A DNA stretch of 34,304 nt from a virus, in IMG/VR virus record IMGVR_UViG_3300035181_000782, positions 1 to 34,304 of that record, one strand, 5' to 3'. Of the stretch, positions 23,684 through 30,981 are shown piece by piece (positions within the stretch are counted from its first letter, which is position 1; each line of letters begins with the position of its first letter). The notes under the pieces are model-generated. The model was not told where the DNA came from, made no database searches, and saw only the letters and a program-made list of their open reading frames with translations. A program made the translations under genes and the position numbers.

Positions 23684-24007
23684 ATGAACCTTACCCCACC
23701 TCTACCCGCTCGTAAACCGCTCGACATTGCTACCTACTGGAACACTGTCGGCACCGACAACATCGAGAAGATCATTGCGTCCATTGGGTCAAGCATCCAG
23801 TATTTCCGAATGGTCAAGATTGGCCGCAAGGGCATCAGCCCAGGGCGGGCCGAACAGATCATTGCCGCCGCGCGGGTTCACACCCCAGGCTTTGAGCCCG
23901 ACTTTGAACTCATGGTGCGCCCACGGCCACCACATAAGGCCAGTGTCACCAAAGGCCGCAAGATTCAGCCCTCGGCTGAGTTTCTGGCAGCACAGGAAGC
24001 ATCATGA
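23684..24007 (+). CDS. Small HTH protein, Cro/YdaS-like regulator
   Basis: The 107-residue protein has a helical segment IEKIIASIGSSIQYFRMVKIGRKGISPGRAEQII, broken here by position (about residues 27-60), with the ISPGRAEQI end typical of YdaS/Cro-like helix-turn-helix proteins, in which the second part reads ISPERALAIE or similar. The C-terminal part is basic and Pro-rich. It is the first gene of the replication operon, behind a control element, and its stop overlaps the initiator start. It may repress or activate the GTTACC sites; that is inference. Confidence 0.6.
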   Translation: MNLTPPLPARKPLDIATYWNTVGTDNIEKIIASIGSSIQYFRMVKIGRKGISPGRAEQIIAAARVHTPGFEPDFELMVRPRPPHKASVTKGRKIQPSAEFLAAQEAS

Positions 24008-24789
24008 GCATCTACGTCACGTCAGCCGCATGGAAGAACAGCCGCGCCTCCGGGGCGACTTTGCTGATGCTGCTGGCCATCTGCGACTTTGCCGATGATG
24101 AAGGCCGGGCGTTCCCGTCCATCAAGACCCTGGCAGAAAAGTCCCGCATCTGCGAACGCACCGCCCAGTATTCCGTGACCGAGTTGATCAACTTGCAGGA
24201 GCTGGTTGTCACGCGCGGCGCTGGCCCCAAGGGCTGTAACCTCTATCACGTCCAGGTGCAAAACCTGCGGGGTGCATATTTTGCGGGGGTGCATTCTGCA
24301 ACAGGGGGGGTGCAATCCACGACAGGGGGGGGTGCAATCCACGACATAAAGGGGGTGCACGTCGCTGCACCCGAACCATCATTAGAACCGTCATACGAAC
24401 CATCATTAGAACCGTCAGTGGCGAACGCGGCGAAAAAATCGACCAAACCTGAAAAGATTGGATTCGACAAAGAACTCGGAACCTTCACCAACATTGATGA
24501 GCAGTGCGCGATGGACTTTGCCCTTGCCTACCCAGACGTTCACCTTGACGCGGAAGTCAGGCGGGCGGCCATTTGGGTCAAGGCCAACCCGCTGACCGCA
24601 CCGAAAAGCAACTTCGCCCGTTTCCTCGCATCCTGGTTGAGCCGGTCACAAAACAAGATCGACCTTGCCAAAGCCACCGGCCAGAAAGCGCCGGTCAACT
24701 TCACCGACCAACGCCGGAACTTCATTGATGGCCTGACAGGCCGGGGCCGCGCCGTCGCCAACTTCACAGGAGACACTTTCGATGCGTAA
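24004..24789 (+). CDS. Replication initiator, O-like, winged helix
   Basis: The 261-residue protein has an N-terminal winged-helix domain (residues ~1-85) with the replication-protein pattern RASGATLLMLLAICDFADDE, FPSIKTLAEKSRI, then RTAQYSVTELINLQELVVTR. A Gly/Thr/Pro-rich linker (about 90-140) is encoded by a stretch of repeats (see 24269-24359) and by four EPS-type repeats. The C-terminal domain is helical and basic. As in lambda O, the gene contains its own candidate origin. It is followed by the P-like gene and overlaps both neighbours. Confidence 0.75.
   Translation: MSIYVTSAAWKNSRASGATLLMLLAICDFADDEGRAFPSIKTLAEKSRICERTAQYSVTELINLQELVVTRGAGPKGCNLYHVQVQNLRGAYFAGVHSATGGVQSTTGGGAIHDIKGVHVAAPEPSLEPSYEPSLEPSVANAAKKSTKPEKIGFDKELGTFTNIDEQCAMDFALAYPDVHLDAEVRRAAIWVKANPLTAPKSNFARFLASWLSRSQNKIDLAKATGQKAPVNFTDQRRNFIDGLTGRGRAVANFTGDTFDA
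24269..24418 (+). repeat. Candidate replication origin: GGGGTGCA iterons and flanking direct repeats
   Basis: GGGGTGCA occurs at 24269, 24286, 24307, 24329 and 24352, spaced 17-23 bp, with three of the copies embedded in near-identical units (GGGGGTGCAATCCACGACA type). Directly after them a 20-base unit starting GAACCATCATTAGAACC is repeated at about 24373 and 24399. Iterons inside the initiator gene match the lambda O/ori design. No unwinding element was computed. Confidence 0.6.
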
Positions 24790-25234
24790 ACCACTTCCCC
24801 GCGAATGGATCGAGCGGCTGTTCAAGCGGCTGTCGCTTGAGTACGGTTCCCGCTTCACGAACATGTGGAGCAGCAACGACCCCGAGGACATGATTGACTT
24901 TTGGGCCGGTGAGCTGGCCTGCTTCTACGACAACAAAGCCGCCATCCAGTACGGCGTGGAGCATCTGCCTGAGACCTTCCCACCCACAGCGGCAGAGTTT
25001 CGCAGGCTATGCCTTGGGAACTCTGACCGACCGAAGGCGCTGCTGCCAGAACCGCTGGCCAACCCGGAAGTCATTGCGCAAGCAATGGAATCCATCAGCA
25101 CCCCCACCAAGTCCAACCCGAAAGCCTGGGCACACCGCCTGCGCGAACGTGAGGAATCCGGGGAAATCCTGCACGGCTGTCAAAAAACGATGTGGCGTGC
25201 CGCACTCAAACTCCCGGCGGAAACCAATGTGTGA
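24782..25234 (+). CDS. Replication protein P-like helicase loader, tentative
   Basis: The 150-residue protein begins MRKPLPREWIERLFKRLSLE and contains the segment FPPTAAEFRRLCLGN (about 66-80), which resembles the C-terminal part of P-like and related phage replication proteins that recruit host DnaB. The last part is charged and helical. It overlaps the O-like gene by eight bases, the expected position for the loader. No Walker motif is present, so it is not a DnaC-type ATPase. Confidence 0.6.
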   Translation: MRKPLPREWIERLFKRLSLEYGSRFTNMWSSNDPEDMIDFWAGELACFYDNKAAIQYGVEHLPETFPPTAAEFRRLCLGNSDRPKALLPEPLANPEVIAQAMESISTPTKSNPKAWAHRLREREESGEILHGCQKTMWRAALKLPAETNV

Positions 25235-25382
25235 ACCCGACCAACACATTCAACGCCTGATAGCAGACATTGCCAAGTGGATCGTCGTCTTCTGCGAAGC
25301 TATCGGGATCGTCACCTTGATCATCGGTTACTGGCTTTACACCACCGGGTTCTTTGGCTGGCTTTTCAAGGCTACCCCGTAG
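25227..25382 (+). CDS. Small membrane protein, 51 residues
   Basis: The start ATG at 25227 overlaps the P-like gene by eight bases. The product begins MCEPDQHIQRLIADIAKWIV and has one strongly hydrophobic segment (about residues 18-40, VVFCEAIGIVTLIIGYWLYT). A short aromatic tail follows (FFGWLFKATP). The composition, with a soluble head and one membrane span, supports a real gene. Its function is unknown; small membrane proteins in early operons often affect superinfection or host membrane state. Confidence 0.5.
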   Translation: MCEPDQHIQRLIADIAKWIVVFCEAIGIVTLIIGYWLYTTGFFGWLFKATP

Positions 25383-25415
25383 AACTCACCACTACTATCC
25401 AACACACAAACCACC

Positions 25416-25760
25416 ATGCAAAACAGTCTTTTCAACGATGCCATTGAAGTCGAGCGCCTTTGCCGCGACACCGGAATTGCCAAAGCTGCTGACCACGCCA
25501 ACCGGGAACGCCCCGAATGGACAGTCAAGGCCACCGAGTTTTTTATTCACTTTGTCCAACAAGCTGTTGGCCCCTTCATGACCGAAGACGTGCGCCGTGC
25601 CGCAGAACTGAACGGCCTGCCCTTGCCGCCCGACCGCCGGGCCTGGGGCGCAGTCACTAGCGAGGTCGCCAAGCGCAAGGTGATCAAGCGCATTGGCTAC
25701 GGGCCGCAAACAACAACCGGGTGCCACATGGCCCCGAAATCCATCTGGAGGAAAGCATGA
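25416..25760 (+). CDS. Conserved phage protein, unknown
   Basis: The 114-residue protein contains a helical region from about residue 40 (ATEFFIHFVQQAVGPFMTED), then LPLPPDRRAWGAVTSEVAKR and an IKRIGYGPQTT segment, with MAPKSIWRK at the end. The RRAWG...IKRIGY... pattern is common in early proteins of betaproteobacterial and other phages; I do not know its role. It lies 33 bases after the membrane protein and overlaps the next start by four bases. Confidence 0.65.
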   Translation: MQNSLFNDAIEVERLCRDTGIAKAADHANRERPEWTVKATEFFIHFVQQAVGPFMTEDVRRAAELNGLPLPPDRRAWGAVTSEVAKRKVIKRIGYGPQTTTGCHMAPKSIWRKA

Positions 25761-26266
25761 GTACCGCTACCGCCTTTCAGGGTGAGATCATGCTGGCCGG
25801 TTGGTCGGAAACCCACAACGGCGGCGCAAAGCTGATATTCTGGTTGCCAGACGCGGGAGAGCTTGACGCATTCCGGACTTTGACTGTCCGCAAGGGCAAC
25901 ACCGCCGGGCAGCGGTTCATGGCTGTCCTGGTGCAGATTGGTGACGATGAACTTCCCGTACCAAATCCAGCGCCAGCCCTCTCTGGCAAAGCGCCAGCAG
26001 CTACTCAATTTGTAGCGCCCAAAAAGACCGGGCCGCTGTGCATGTTGGCCGTGCGCTTCGGTGATGAAGCCGCATTCAGGACGTGGGCGACAGAACACTT
26101 CGGCTACGAAATCAACACCGCCGCCGAGGTCGCTGAAATGATCCGCACCGTCTGCAATGTCGAGAGCCGCAAAGACCTGGACACCAGTGACTTTGCCGCC
26201 GAGGCGTTCCACGAACAGTTGCGCAAGCCGTATGTCGCGTGGCGCAACGACCGGGGCTTTCGATGA
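25757..26266 (+). CDS. Conserved phage protein, unknown
   Basis: The 169-residue product starts at ATG 25757 with GGAGGAAAGC upstream. It begins with a beta-rich half (GEIMLAGWSETHNGGAKLIF) and has an acidic, helical C-terminal half (DEAAFRTWATEHFGYEINTA). It occurs here next to nuclease genes, ahead of the HNH protein, so a role in DNA recombination or repair is possible. No catalytic motif is seen. Overlaps the next start by four bases. Confidence 0.6.
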   Translation: MSTATAFQGEIMLAGWSETHNGGAKLIFWLPDAGELDAFRTLTVRKGNTAGQRFMAVLVQIGDDELPVPNPAPALSGKAPAATQFVAPKKTGPLCMLAVRFGDEAAFRTWATEHFGYEINTAAEVAEMIRTVCNVESRKDLDTSDFAAEAFHEQLRKPYVAWRNDRGFR

Positions 26267-26427
26267 TCCCGCCGATTGTTCCGGGCACGCGCTACGGCTG
26301 CCACAACCGCGCACCGATAACGACCTATGGTGCCCAGCCATGCCAGTACACCCTTTCCGCGCAAGGCAAGGACAAGCTGGCAAAGGACGACCCCCGGTGC
26401 GCCGGGTGTATCGAACAAAAAAAATGA
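26263..26427 (+). CDS. Small Cys-containing protein, unknown
   Basis: The 54-residue product starts at an ATGA overlap. It contains C16 or so in YGCHN, C in PCQY, and a CAGC pair near the end, a set that could bind zinc. It overlaps the HNH gene by four bases. A small Zn-binding accessory protein is likely but unproven. Confidence 0.55.
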   Translation: MIPPIVPGTRYGCHNRAPITTYGAQPCQYTLSAQGKDKLAKDDPRCAGCIEQKK

Positions 26428-26699
26428 CAGTCGCTGAACTGCACCACAAATCGCGCGTTGTCCTGCTTGGCTGCGCCATGTGCTACCACATTCGCGGCCC
26501 CCACGATCCAGGCCCGGTTGAACTGCATCACCTACGTTCAGGTGGATGGGGCAAGGGCGATTTCAAAACCTTGATCCCGCTTTGCTTTAACCACCATCGT
26601 GGAGCCGATGGCATTCACCACATCGGAACAAAGCTGTGGGAGCGCGAATTTGGCGTGACGCAGAAACAGTTGCTTGACTGGACACTGGAGAATATGTGA
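26424..26699 (+). CDS. HNH-type nuclease, Ref-like
   Basis: The 91-residue protein has an early CAMC pair, VELHHLRSGGWGKGDFKT (about 33-50), then PLCFNHHRGADGIHHIG and WEREFG near the end. This HH...LC..HHRG..GIH...W...FG arrangement is that of the phage P1 Ref / HNHc_6 group, which includes recombination-associated nucleases. It starts by ATGA overlap with the small Cys gene and stops at the ATG of the DUF1064 gene. An ACAGTCG copy starts within its third codon. Confidence 0.75.
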   Translation: MTVAELHHKSRVVLLGCAMCYHIRGPHDPGPVELHHLRSGGWGKGDFKTLIPLCFNHHRGADGIHHIGTKLWEREFGVTQKQLLDWTLENM

Positions 26700-27058
26700 T
26701 GAATCACGGATCGAAAAAAATATTCGCGCTGGGTCGCTTGAAGACCGGCGAAATGAACCGCCTTGAAAGTGCCTACGCGCAAAAGCTCGAAAGCGACAAG
26801 GCAGCAGGGCTGGTGCTGTGGTATCGGTTTGAAGGTGTCAAGTTGCGCCTTGCCGATGCGACATTTTTAAGCCCTGACTTTTTCGTGATGACCAGCACTG
26901 GCGAATTGCAAGCGCATGAATGCAAGGGATTCATGCAAGAGGATGCCAACGTAAAACTAAAAGTGGCAGCGGCAACCTACCCGTTTAGGTTCTTTTTGAT
27001 CAAGGCCAGGGCCAAAAAAGACGGCGGCGGGTTCTCTGTTCAGGAGATTGGCGCATGA
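26699..27058 (+). CDS. DUF1064 nuclease-like protein (PD-(D/E)XK type)
   Basis: The 119-residue protein (ATG 26699; GTG one codon before is less likely) has RLESAYAQKLES near the start, a YRFEGVKLRLAD segment, SPDFFV (about 58-63), ELQAHECKGF (about 71-80) and NVKLKVAAATYPF. The PD...ExK pattern suggests a PD-(D/E)XK nuclease, as inferred for DUF1064 proteins, which are often located where a RusA-type resolvase would be. It lies in a recombination cluster and may resolve junctions. Confidence 0.75.
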   Translation: MNHGSKKIFALGRLKTGEMNRLESAYAQKLESDKAAGLVLWYRFEGVKLRLADATFLSPDFFVMTSTGELQAHECKGFMQEDANVKLKVAAATYPFRFFLIKARAKKDGGGFSVQEIGA

Positions 27059-27570
27059 AAGATGAACCCTTGTTTCGCAGCGTACGCCAAGCCTTGTCGT
27101 TCGCCTATGCCATCACCGAGTTCAGCATCATGCCCGTGGCACGCTACGGGGTGCCCGAGGGCTCGACACAAAGCAGCGCGGCCTATGGCATGACTGCCCA
27201 CGACTGGCACGCTCAAGGCGCATTGATCCGGCGCATGGTCGAACAGCGCCTGACCGGGGCGCATCTTCACTTCACCCTGGCTGAGTACGGCCACGGCCAA
27301 CTCAAGCAGTTGGCCATCAAGGAAATAGCACGCCACATCGGGGCCAGTATCCGCAAGCCGGGGCTCGGCCGTGAACTGGTGTACCGCCACTTTGGAGCGC
27401 AAGACCGGCGGCTGTCACAGCAGCAGCTTGCCAAGCAGTTCGACCTTTCTCAGTCAACCATATCCCGACTGGATATTGAAATCCGCGATCAGGTCGTTCG
27501 TCTGTCCAACGAAACCGAAGCCATGCTGCATCAAAAGTTCGTTGTCACTGGACTTTGCGAGTCGGTCTGA
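27055..27570 (+). CDS. HTH protein, possible late or early regulator
   Basis: The 171-residue protein ends with a clear helix-turn-helix (LSQQQLAKQFDLSQSTISRLDIEI, about residues 117-140; break at 20 residues in this text is for style). The N-terminal part is helical (FRSVRQALSFAYAITEFSIM). It closes the third plus-strand transcription unit; a repeat-rich promoter element follows at once. A phage transcription regulator, perhaps of late genes, is possible, but the family is not recognised. Confidence 0.6.
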   Translation: MKDEPLFRSVRQALSFAYAITEFSIMPVARYGVPEGSTQSSAAYGMTAHDWHAQGALIRRMVEQRLTGAHLHFTLAEYGHGQLKQLAIKEIARHIGASIRKPGLGRELVYRHFGAQDRRLSQQQLAKQFDLSQSTISRLDIEIRDQVVRLSNETEAMLHQKFVVTGLCESV

Positions 27571-27648
27571 CAGTTCAAACCTGACATTCACCGACAGCCG
27601 AAACAGTCAACCGACAGTCGCATTGTTACCTTTAGGGTAGTACACTTG
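27567..27648 (+). promoter_or_regulatory. Promoter region with five ACAGTC-like repeats and GTTACC element
   Basis: ACAGTTC 27570, ACATTCA 27584, ACAGCCG 27594, ACAGTCA 27603 and ACAGTCG 27614 are spaced 14, 10, 9 and 11 bp. GTTACCTTTAGGGTAG follows at 27625, and TACACT at 27641 could be a -10. The Sak4-like gene starts at 27693. The array is the most complete of the set and looks like a helical-phase activator or repressor site. Confidence 0.6.
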
Positions 27649-27692
27649 CGATTGTCAGCACATCAACATTTTTGAGATTGGAACCACGAATC

Positions 27693-28382
27693 ATGAGCAT
27701 TGCCTGTCTAGTATTGGGTGAATCAGGCAGCGGGAAAACCACCGCCCTGCGCAACCTTGACCCCACACAAACCCTGTTGATCCAGGCCATTCGCAAGCCC
27801 CTGCCATTCCGGTCATCCGGATGGGGCAAGCGCACCAAGGATCAGGTCAGCGGGATCATCACCGGCAACATCGTTGTCACGGATGACCCATTGGTGATCG
27901 TGTCCACCATGAAGCGGGCCGCAGAGGAATTCCCGATCATCGTGATTGACGATTTTCAGTATGTTTTGGCGAACGAGTTCATGCGCCGCTCTAGTGAAAA
28001 AGGCTTTGAAAAGTTCACCGAGATTGGCCGTCACGCCTGGGAAATCATGAGCCTGGCATCGGGCTACATGGACAACAAACGCTACCTGCCAGATGACACA
28101 CGGGTTTACCTGTTGTCGCACCTTCAGAGCGAAGACAGCGGGCGCACCAAGATGAAGACCATCGGGAAGATGCTGGACGAAAAGATCACCCCCGAGGGCA
28201 TGTTCACCATCGTTCTAAAAACAGTCGTGAGCGATGGCAACTACTACCTGTCCACGCAAAGCAATGGGCAAGACCCGGCCAAGTCACCAATGGGCATGTT
28301 TGGCGAAATGCTGATCACCAACGATTTGAAAAAAGTCGATGACAGCATTTGTGAGTTTTACGGCCACCCGGTCGCTGCCTGA
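27693..28382 (+). CDS. Sak4-like ATPase, single-strand annealing
   Basis: The 229-residue protein starts at the ATG at 27693 and has a Walker A ESGSGKTTAL (about 10-19), a hydrophobic strand ending IIVIDDFQYVL (Walker B, about 86-96), and an LLSHLQS segment (about 141-147). This is the pattern of RecA-like ATPases of the Sak4 type found in phages. It is followed directly by an SSB-like gene, as known for Sak4 systems. Role: recombination or annealing in replication. Confidence 0.75.
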   Translation: MSIACLVLGESGSGKTTALRNLDPTQTLLIQAIRKPLPFRSSGWGKRTKDQVSGIITGNIVVTDDPLVIVSTMKRAAEEFPIIVIDDFQYVLANEFMRRSSEKGFEKFTEIGRHAWEIMSLASGYMDNKRYLPDDTRVYLLSHLQSEDSGRTKMKTIGKMLDEKITPEGMFTIVLKTVVSDGNYYLSTQSNGQDPAKSPMGMFGEMLITNDLKKVDDSICEFYGHPVAA

Positions 28383-28439
28383 TTTTTTACGGCATTGGGC
28401 GGGGCCGATTTTTCCCGCTCGTTTTTGGAGTTTTGAATC

Positions 28440-29117
28440 ATGAGCCAAGTTCGCAGTTACACCATGAACCCCGATGGCGCTGTTGCCGCCGGGCAGTCCA
28501 ACCGCATTGATGCCACGGGCGCCTACATTGGCACCTTCACCCGTGCCGAGGCGGTTATGTCCACCAAAAAGACCGAGGGCATCGAGTTCTCGTTTGTGGA
28601 CAAGCAGGGGCGCGAGGCCAGCTTTCTATCGCTGTGGACATACAGCGCGGACAACAAAGAACTGTCGGGCAAGAAGATGCTGGACGCAATGATGGTCTGT
28701 ATGCGGGTGAAGTCCATCACCCCGTCCGATGCCAACGTCGAAAAGTGGGTGAACGGCACCAAGGGCATCGCCGCTGCGACTGTCTTCAAGGATTTGATGG
28801 GCAAGCAAATCGGCCTGCTGCTGTCGCGCGAGCCCTACGAAGCCAAGGATGGCAGCATCAAATACCAGTTCCAGATTGAAGGCACGTTCGCCCCGATGAC
28901 CGATGGCACAACCCGCACGGCCAAAAACATCATCGAAGGCAAGCCCGATGACGGCACGGTCGCCAAGATGACCGCCCTGCTGGCCGACAAGCCGCTCAAG
29001 CGCCGGGCCGGGCCTGCCAGCGGCGGTCAAGCCTATGGCGGCAGTCAGCCAGCGGCAGGCCACCCGGCCAGCGGCGGCGACGGGTTTGCCGGGATGGACG
29101 ACGACATTCCCTGGTAA
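28440..29117 (+). CDS. Single-stranded DNA-binding protein-like
   Basis: The 225-residue protein has an OB-fold-like body (beta-rich with TEGIEFSFVDKQGREASFL, about 42-60) and a Gly/Pro/Gln-rich C-terminal tail from about 180 that ends in MDDDIPW. The tip is nearly the DDDIPF of bacterial SSB, which binds host partner proteins. It lies 57 bases after the Sak4-like gene, in the same unit, with GGAG before the ATG. It probably binds ssDNA for replication and annealing. Confidence 0.75.
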   Translation: MSQVRSYTMNPDGAVAAGQSNRIDATGAYIGTFTRAEAVMSTKKTEGIEFSFVDKQGREASFLSLWTYSADNKELSGKKMLDAMMVCMRVKSITPSDANVEKWVNGTKGIAAATVFKDLMGKQIGLLLSREPYEAKDGSIKYQFQIEGTFAPMTDGTTRTAKNIIEGKPDDGTVAKMTALLADKPLKRRAGPASGGQAYGGSQPAAGHPASGGDGFAGMDDDIPW

Positions 29118-29131
29118 GCCGGTGAACTGCC

Positions 29132-29335
29132 TTGTCCACCATCTACGCGAGAAACCTGCAATGGCTGATCACACTGATGCAAGTACCCGGCTGGCGGGAC
29201 TATGCCCAGGACAAGGCGGGGAAGATGGACAAGGGCGCGTCGGGGCTGTTCAAGGGAATCAGCGCCGATCTGGAGAAGCACTGTTTATCAGGCACCCCGA
29301 CGAAGACGAAACCCCCCTATCGCAACACGAAATAG
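29132..29335 (+). CDS. Small early protein, TTG start likely
   Basis: The 67-residue frame starts at TTG 29132 with GGTGA seven bases before; an ATG at 29177 is the alternative. It begins STIYARNLQWLITLMQVPGW and ends with basic residues (KTKPPYRNTK). The protein is compact and well composed. It is not recognised; position is between the SSB-like and Gp157 genes. Confidence 0.45.
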   Translation: MSTIYARNLQWLITLMQVPGWRDYAQDKAGKMDKGASGLFKGISADLEKHCLSGTPTKTKPPYRNTK

Positions 29336-29386
29336 ACATAGCCCGTGGCCGCAGCCACCACCTTTACTAACCACTGGAACCACATC

Positions 29387-29971
29387 ATGACAACCCTCTA
29401 CGAAATCGAACACGACTTGCGAGTGCAACTGGCAGCCATTGCTGACGAAGACTTGGGCCCCCAGGAAGCCGCTGAAAAGCTGCGTTGCCTTACCGGCACA
29501 TTTGAAAAAAAGTTAAACGCTGTTGTCGGCTACGCAATGGAATTGAAAGCCATTGCCACCACCCGCATCGAACACGCGAAGCGGCTGGCCGACAGCGCAA
29601 AACCCATTTTCAACAAAGTCGAAAACCTGCTGGACTATGCGCAAATCTCCCTCCAAAACATCGAAATGCCCATGCCCCTTCGGCTTGCCGACTTCACGCT
29701 GAACCTCGCCAAGATGCCGCCCAAGTCGATGATCACCGATGACGATCTGGTGCCCGACGAGTACAAAACCCGCACCGTGACCTTGACGCTGAAATCGGGC
29801 TTCACCCTGGCCGATCTGAACGCAACATTCCCGCAACTCAAAGAACAGTGCGACGCAATGGAAGCCATGACAAACATCAGCCGCTCCGCCATTCTGGCCG
29901 ACCTCAAAGAAGGCGTGCTGATCGACGGCGCGAAGTTGGAGCCCCTGGCTTATCGCTTAACTGTCAAATGA
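29387..29971 (+). CDS. Siphovirus Gp157 family protein
   Basis: The 194-residue product starts at ATG 29387 (TGGAACC before it). It opens MTTLYEIEHDLRVQLAAIAD, with a long coiled-coil through about residue 95 (ALTGTFEKKLNAVVGYAMEL, KAIATTRIEHAKRLADSAK), and continues as a mixed domain with DDDLVPDEYKTRTVT. This matches Gp157, a protein family described in Streptococcus phage Sfi21 in connection with phage resistance, and widespread in phages near replication genes. Role uncertain. Confidence 0.78.
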   Translation: MTTLYEIEHDLRVQLAAIADEDLGPQEAAEKLRCLTGTFEKKLNAVVGYAMELKAIATTRIEHAKRLADSAKPIFNKVENLLDYAQISLQNIEMPMPLRLADFTLNLAKMPPKSMITDDDLVPDEYKTRTVTLTLKSGFTLADLNATFPQLKEQCDAMEAMTNISRSAILADLKEGVLIDGAKLEPLAYRLTVK

Positions 29972-30192
29972 CCACCCCCGTTTACCTGCTGCCCGACGAA
30001 CTGATCACCATCACCGGCTATCGGCAAAAGGGTGCGCAGGCCCGCTGGCTGAAAGGCCAGAAAATTCAACACCGGCTGAATGCCTACGGGCACCCGGTTG
30101 TCAGCCGCGCCTATTGGGAACAGTCCACCGGACAGCCCAAGCGATCGGACAAACAAAGTCCCAATTTGGATGCACTTGGAGCGACAGCATGA
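29968..30192 (+). CDS. DUF4224 protein
   Basis: The 74-residue protein starts by ATGA overlap. It contains LLPDELITITGYRQKGAQAR (about 7-26) and LNAYGHPVVSRAYWE, the usual DUF4224 pattern, often associated with phage excisionase- or integrase-adjacent genes. It may be a small DNA-binding protein. There is no integrase in the window. Confidence 0.72.
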   Translation: MTTPVYLLPDELITITGYRQKGAQARWLKGQKIQHRLNAYGHPVVSRAYWEQSTGQPKRSDKQSPNLDALGATA

Positions 30193-30470
30193 AAACAAAA
30201 CAACTTGCGCTTGAGGCGCTGAAATACCACACGGCACAGACACGCCCAATTGGTCGGACAGATGCCGCAATCGCCGCACTCGAAACCGACCTTGCGGCCA
30301 AGGTGGAGCCTACCTGTATTTGGACATCCTTGTCAGATGAGTCTATGCCCGACGCATATAAAAGTGGATGTGGTCAGATTTGGTGTTTTCTGGATGGTGG
30401 GCCAGCAGAAAACCATGTGCGCTACTGCCATTGGTGTGGTGGGCTTGTTGCAATAAAAGACGCATCATGA
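30189..30470 (+). CDS. Small phage protein with CxxC end, unknown
   Basis: The 93-residue product starts by ATGA overlap. A Lys/Ala-rich helical first half (MKTKQLALEALKYHTAQTRP) is followed by an SGCGQIWCF section and YCHWCGG at the end. Cys pairs suggest zinc binding. It is not recognised. Confidence 0.6.
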   Translation: MKTKQLALEALKYHTAQTRPIGRTDAAIAALETDLAAKVEPTCIWTSLSDESMPDAYKSGCGQIWCFLDGGPAENHVRYCHWCGGLVAIKDAS

Positions 30471-30793
30471 CCGAAGACCAAATACGTGACATTCTGCGAG
30501 CCGCAGACAACGAAAAAGCAGCGCGAGCGGCTGACATGCCAGACGATGATGCCGCCATGCGAGCAATGCACCGGGCATACCGGCGCCTGCGGGATTTGGG
30601 GTGGGCGGAAGCCATTTACAGCCCAAAAGACGGTACTGTGTTTGAGGCGCTTGAAGCTGGCTGTGTAGTCCCAGGTCATTGTCACTACATGGGCGAGTGG
30701 CCCAATGGCGGTTGGTGGATGCACAGCGATAACGATCTATGGCCGTCACGTCCAATCCTGTGGCGAAAGTTGCCATCATCAAGCCGGGCATGA
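30467..30793 (+). CDS. Small phage protein, unknown
   Basis: The 108-residue product starts by ATGA overlap with the Cys-rich gene. It begins MTEDQIRDILRAADNEKAAR and ends with a Trp-rich part (GEWPNGGWWMHSDNDLWPSR, then PILWRKL). Not recognised. Last clear gene of the plus block. A small frame of 24 residues (30739-30813) overlaps its end, and a 46-residue frame (30841-30981) follows. Confidence 0.6.
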   Translation: MTEDQIRDILRAADNEKAARAADMPDDDAAMRAMHRAYRRLRDLGWAEAIYSPKDGTVFEALEAGCVVPGHCHYMGEWPNGGWWMHSDNDLWPSRPILWRKLPSSSRA

Positions 30794-30840
30794 CAGTCAC
30801 CCAGGTCACGTAACTGTTGGGCAACCCGCAGCACACCGAC

Positions 30841-30981
30841 ATGACCCAATACGGCACGATGCTGTCGTGGGCCTATGTTGTGCCGCCCGGGTGTCCTGGT
30901 GCTGCAAAGAATCTGCAAAATCTGCAAACATTCGGAGCCACAAAAACAAAGACCGCTATCGTTTTGCATTCCGACAGTTAG
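30841..30981 (+). CDS. Possible small gene or remnant, 46 residues
   Basis: The frame reads MTQYGTMLSWAYVVPPGCPG, then a Gln/Lys/Thr-rich end. It has no ribosome binding site. The 24-residue frame before it (MAVTSNPVAKVAIIKPGMTV) could be the front of the same broken gene in another frame, so decay of a longer gene is possible. The end overlaps the holin's end on the opposite strand. Confidence 0.3.
   Translation: MTQYGTMLSWAYVVPPGCPGAAKNLQNLQTFGATKTKTAIVLHSDS

Noticed and set aside
24286-24359. CRISPR-like or microsatellite reading of the G-rich repeats
   Set aside because: Spacing is too short and irregular for an array, and position in the initiator gene fits iterons better.
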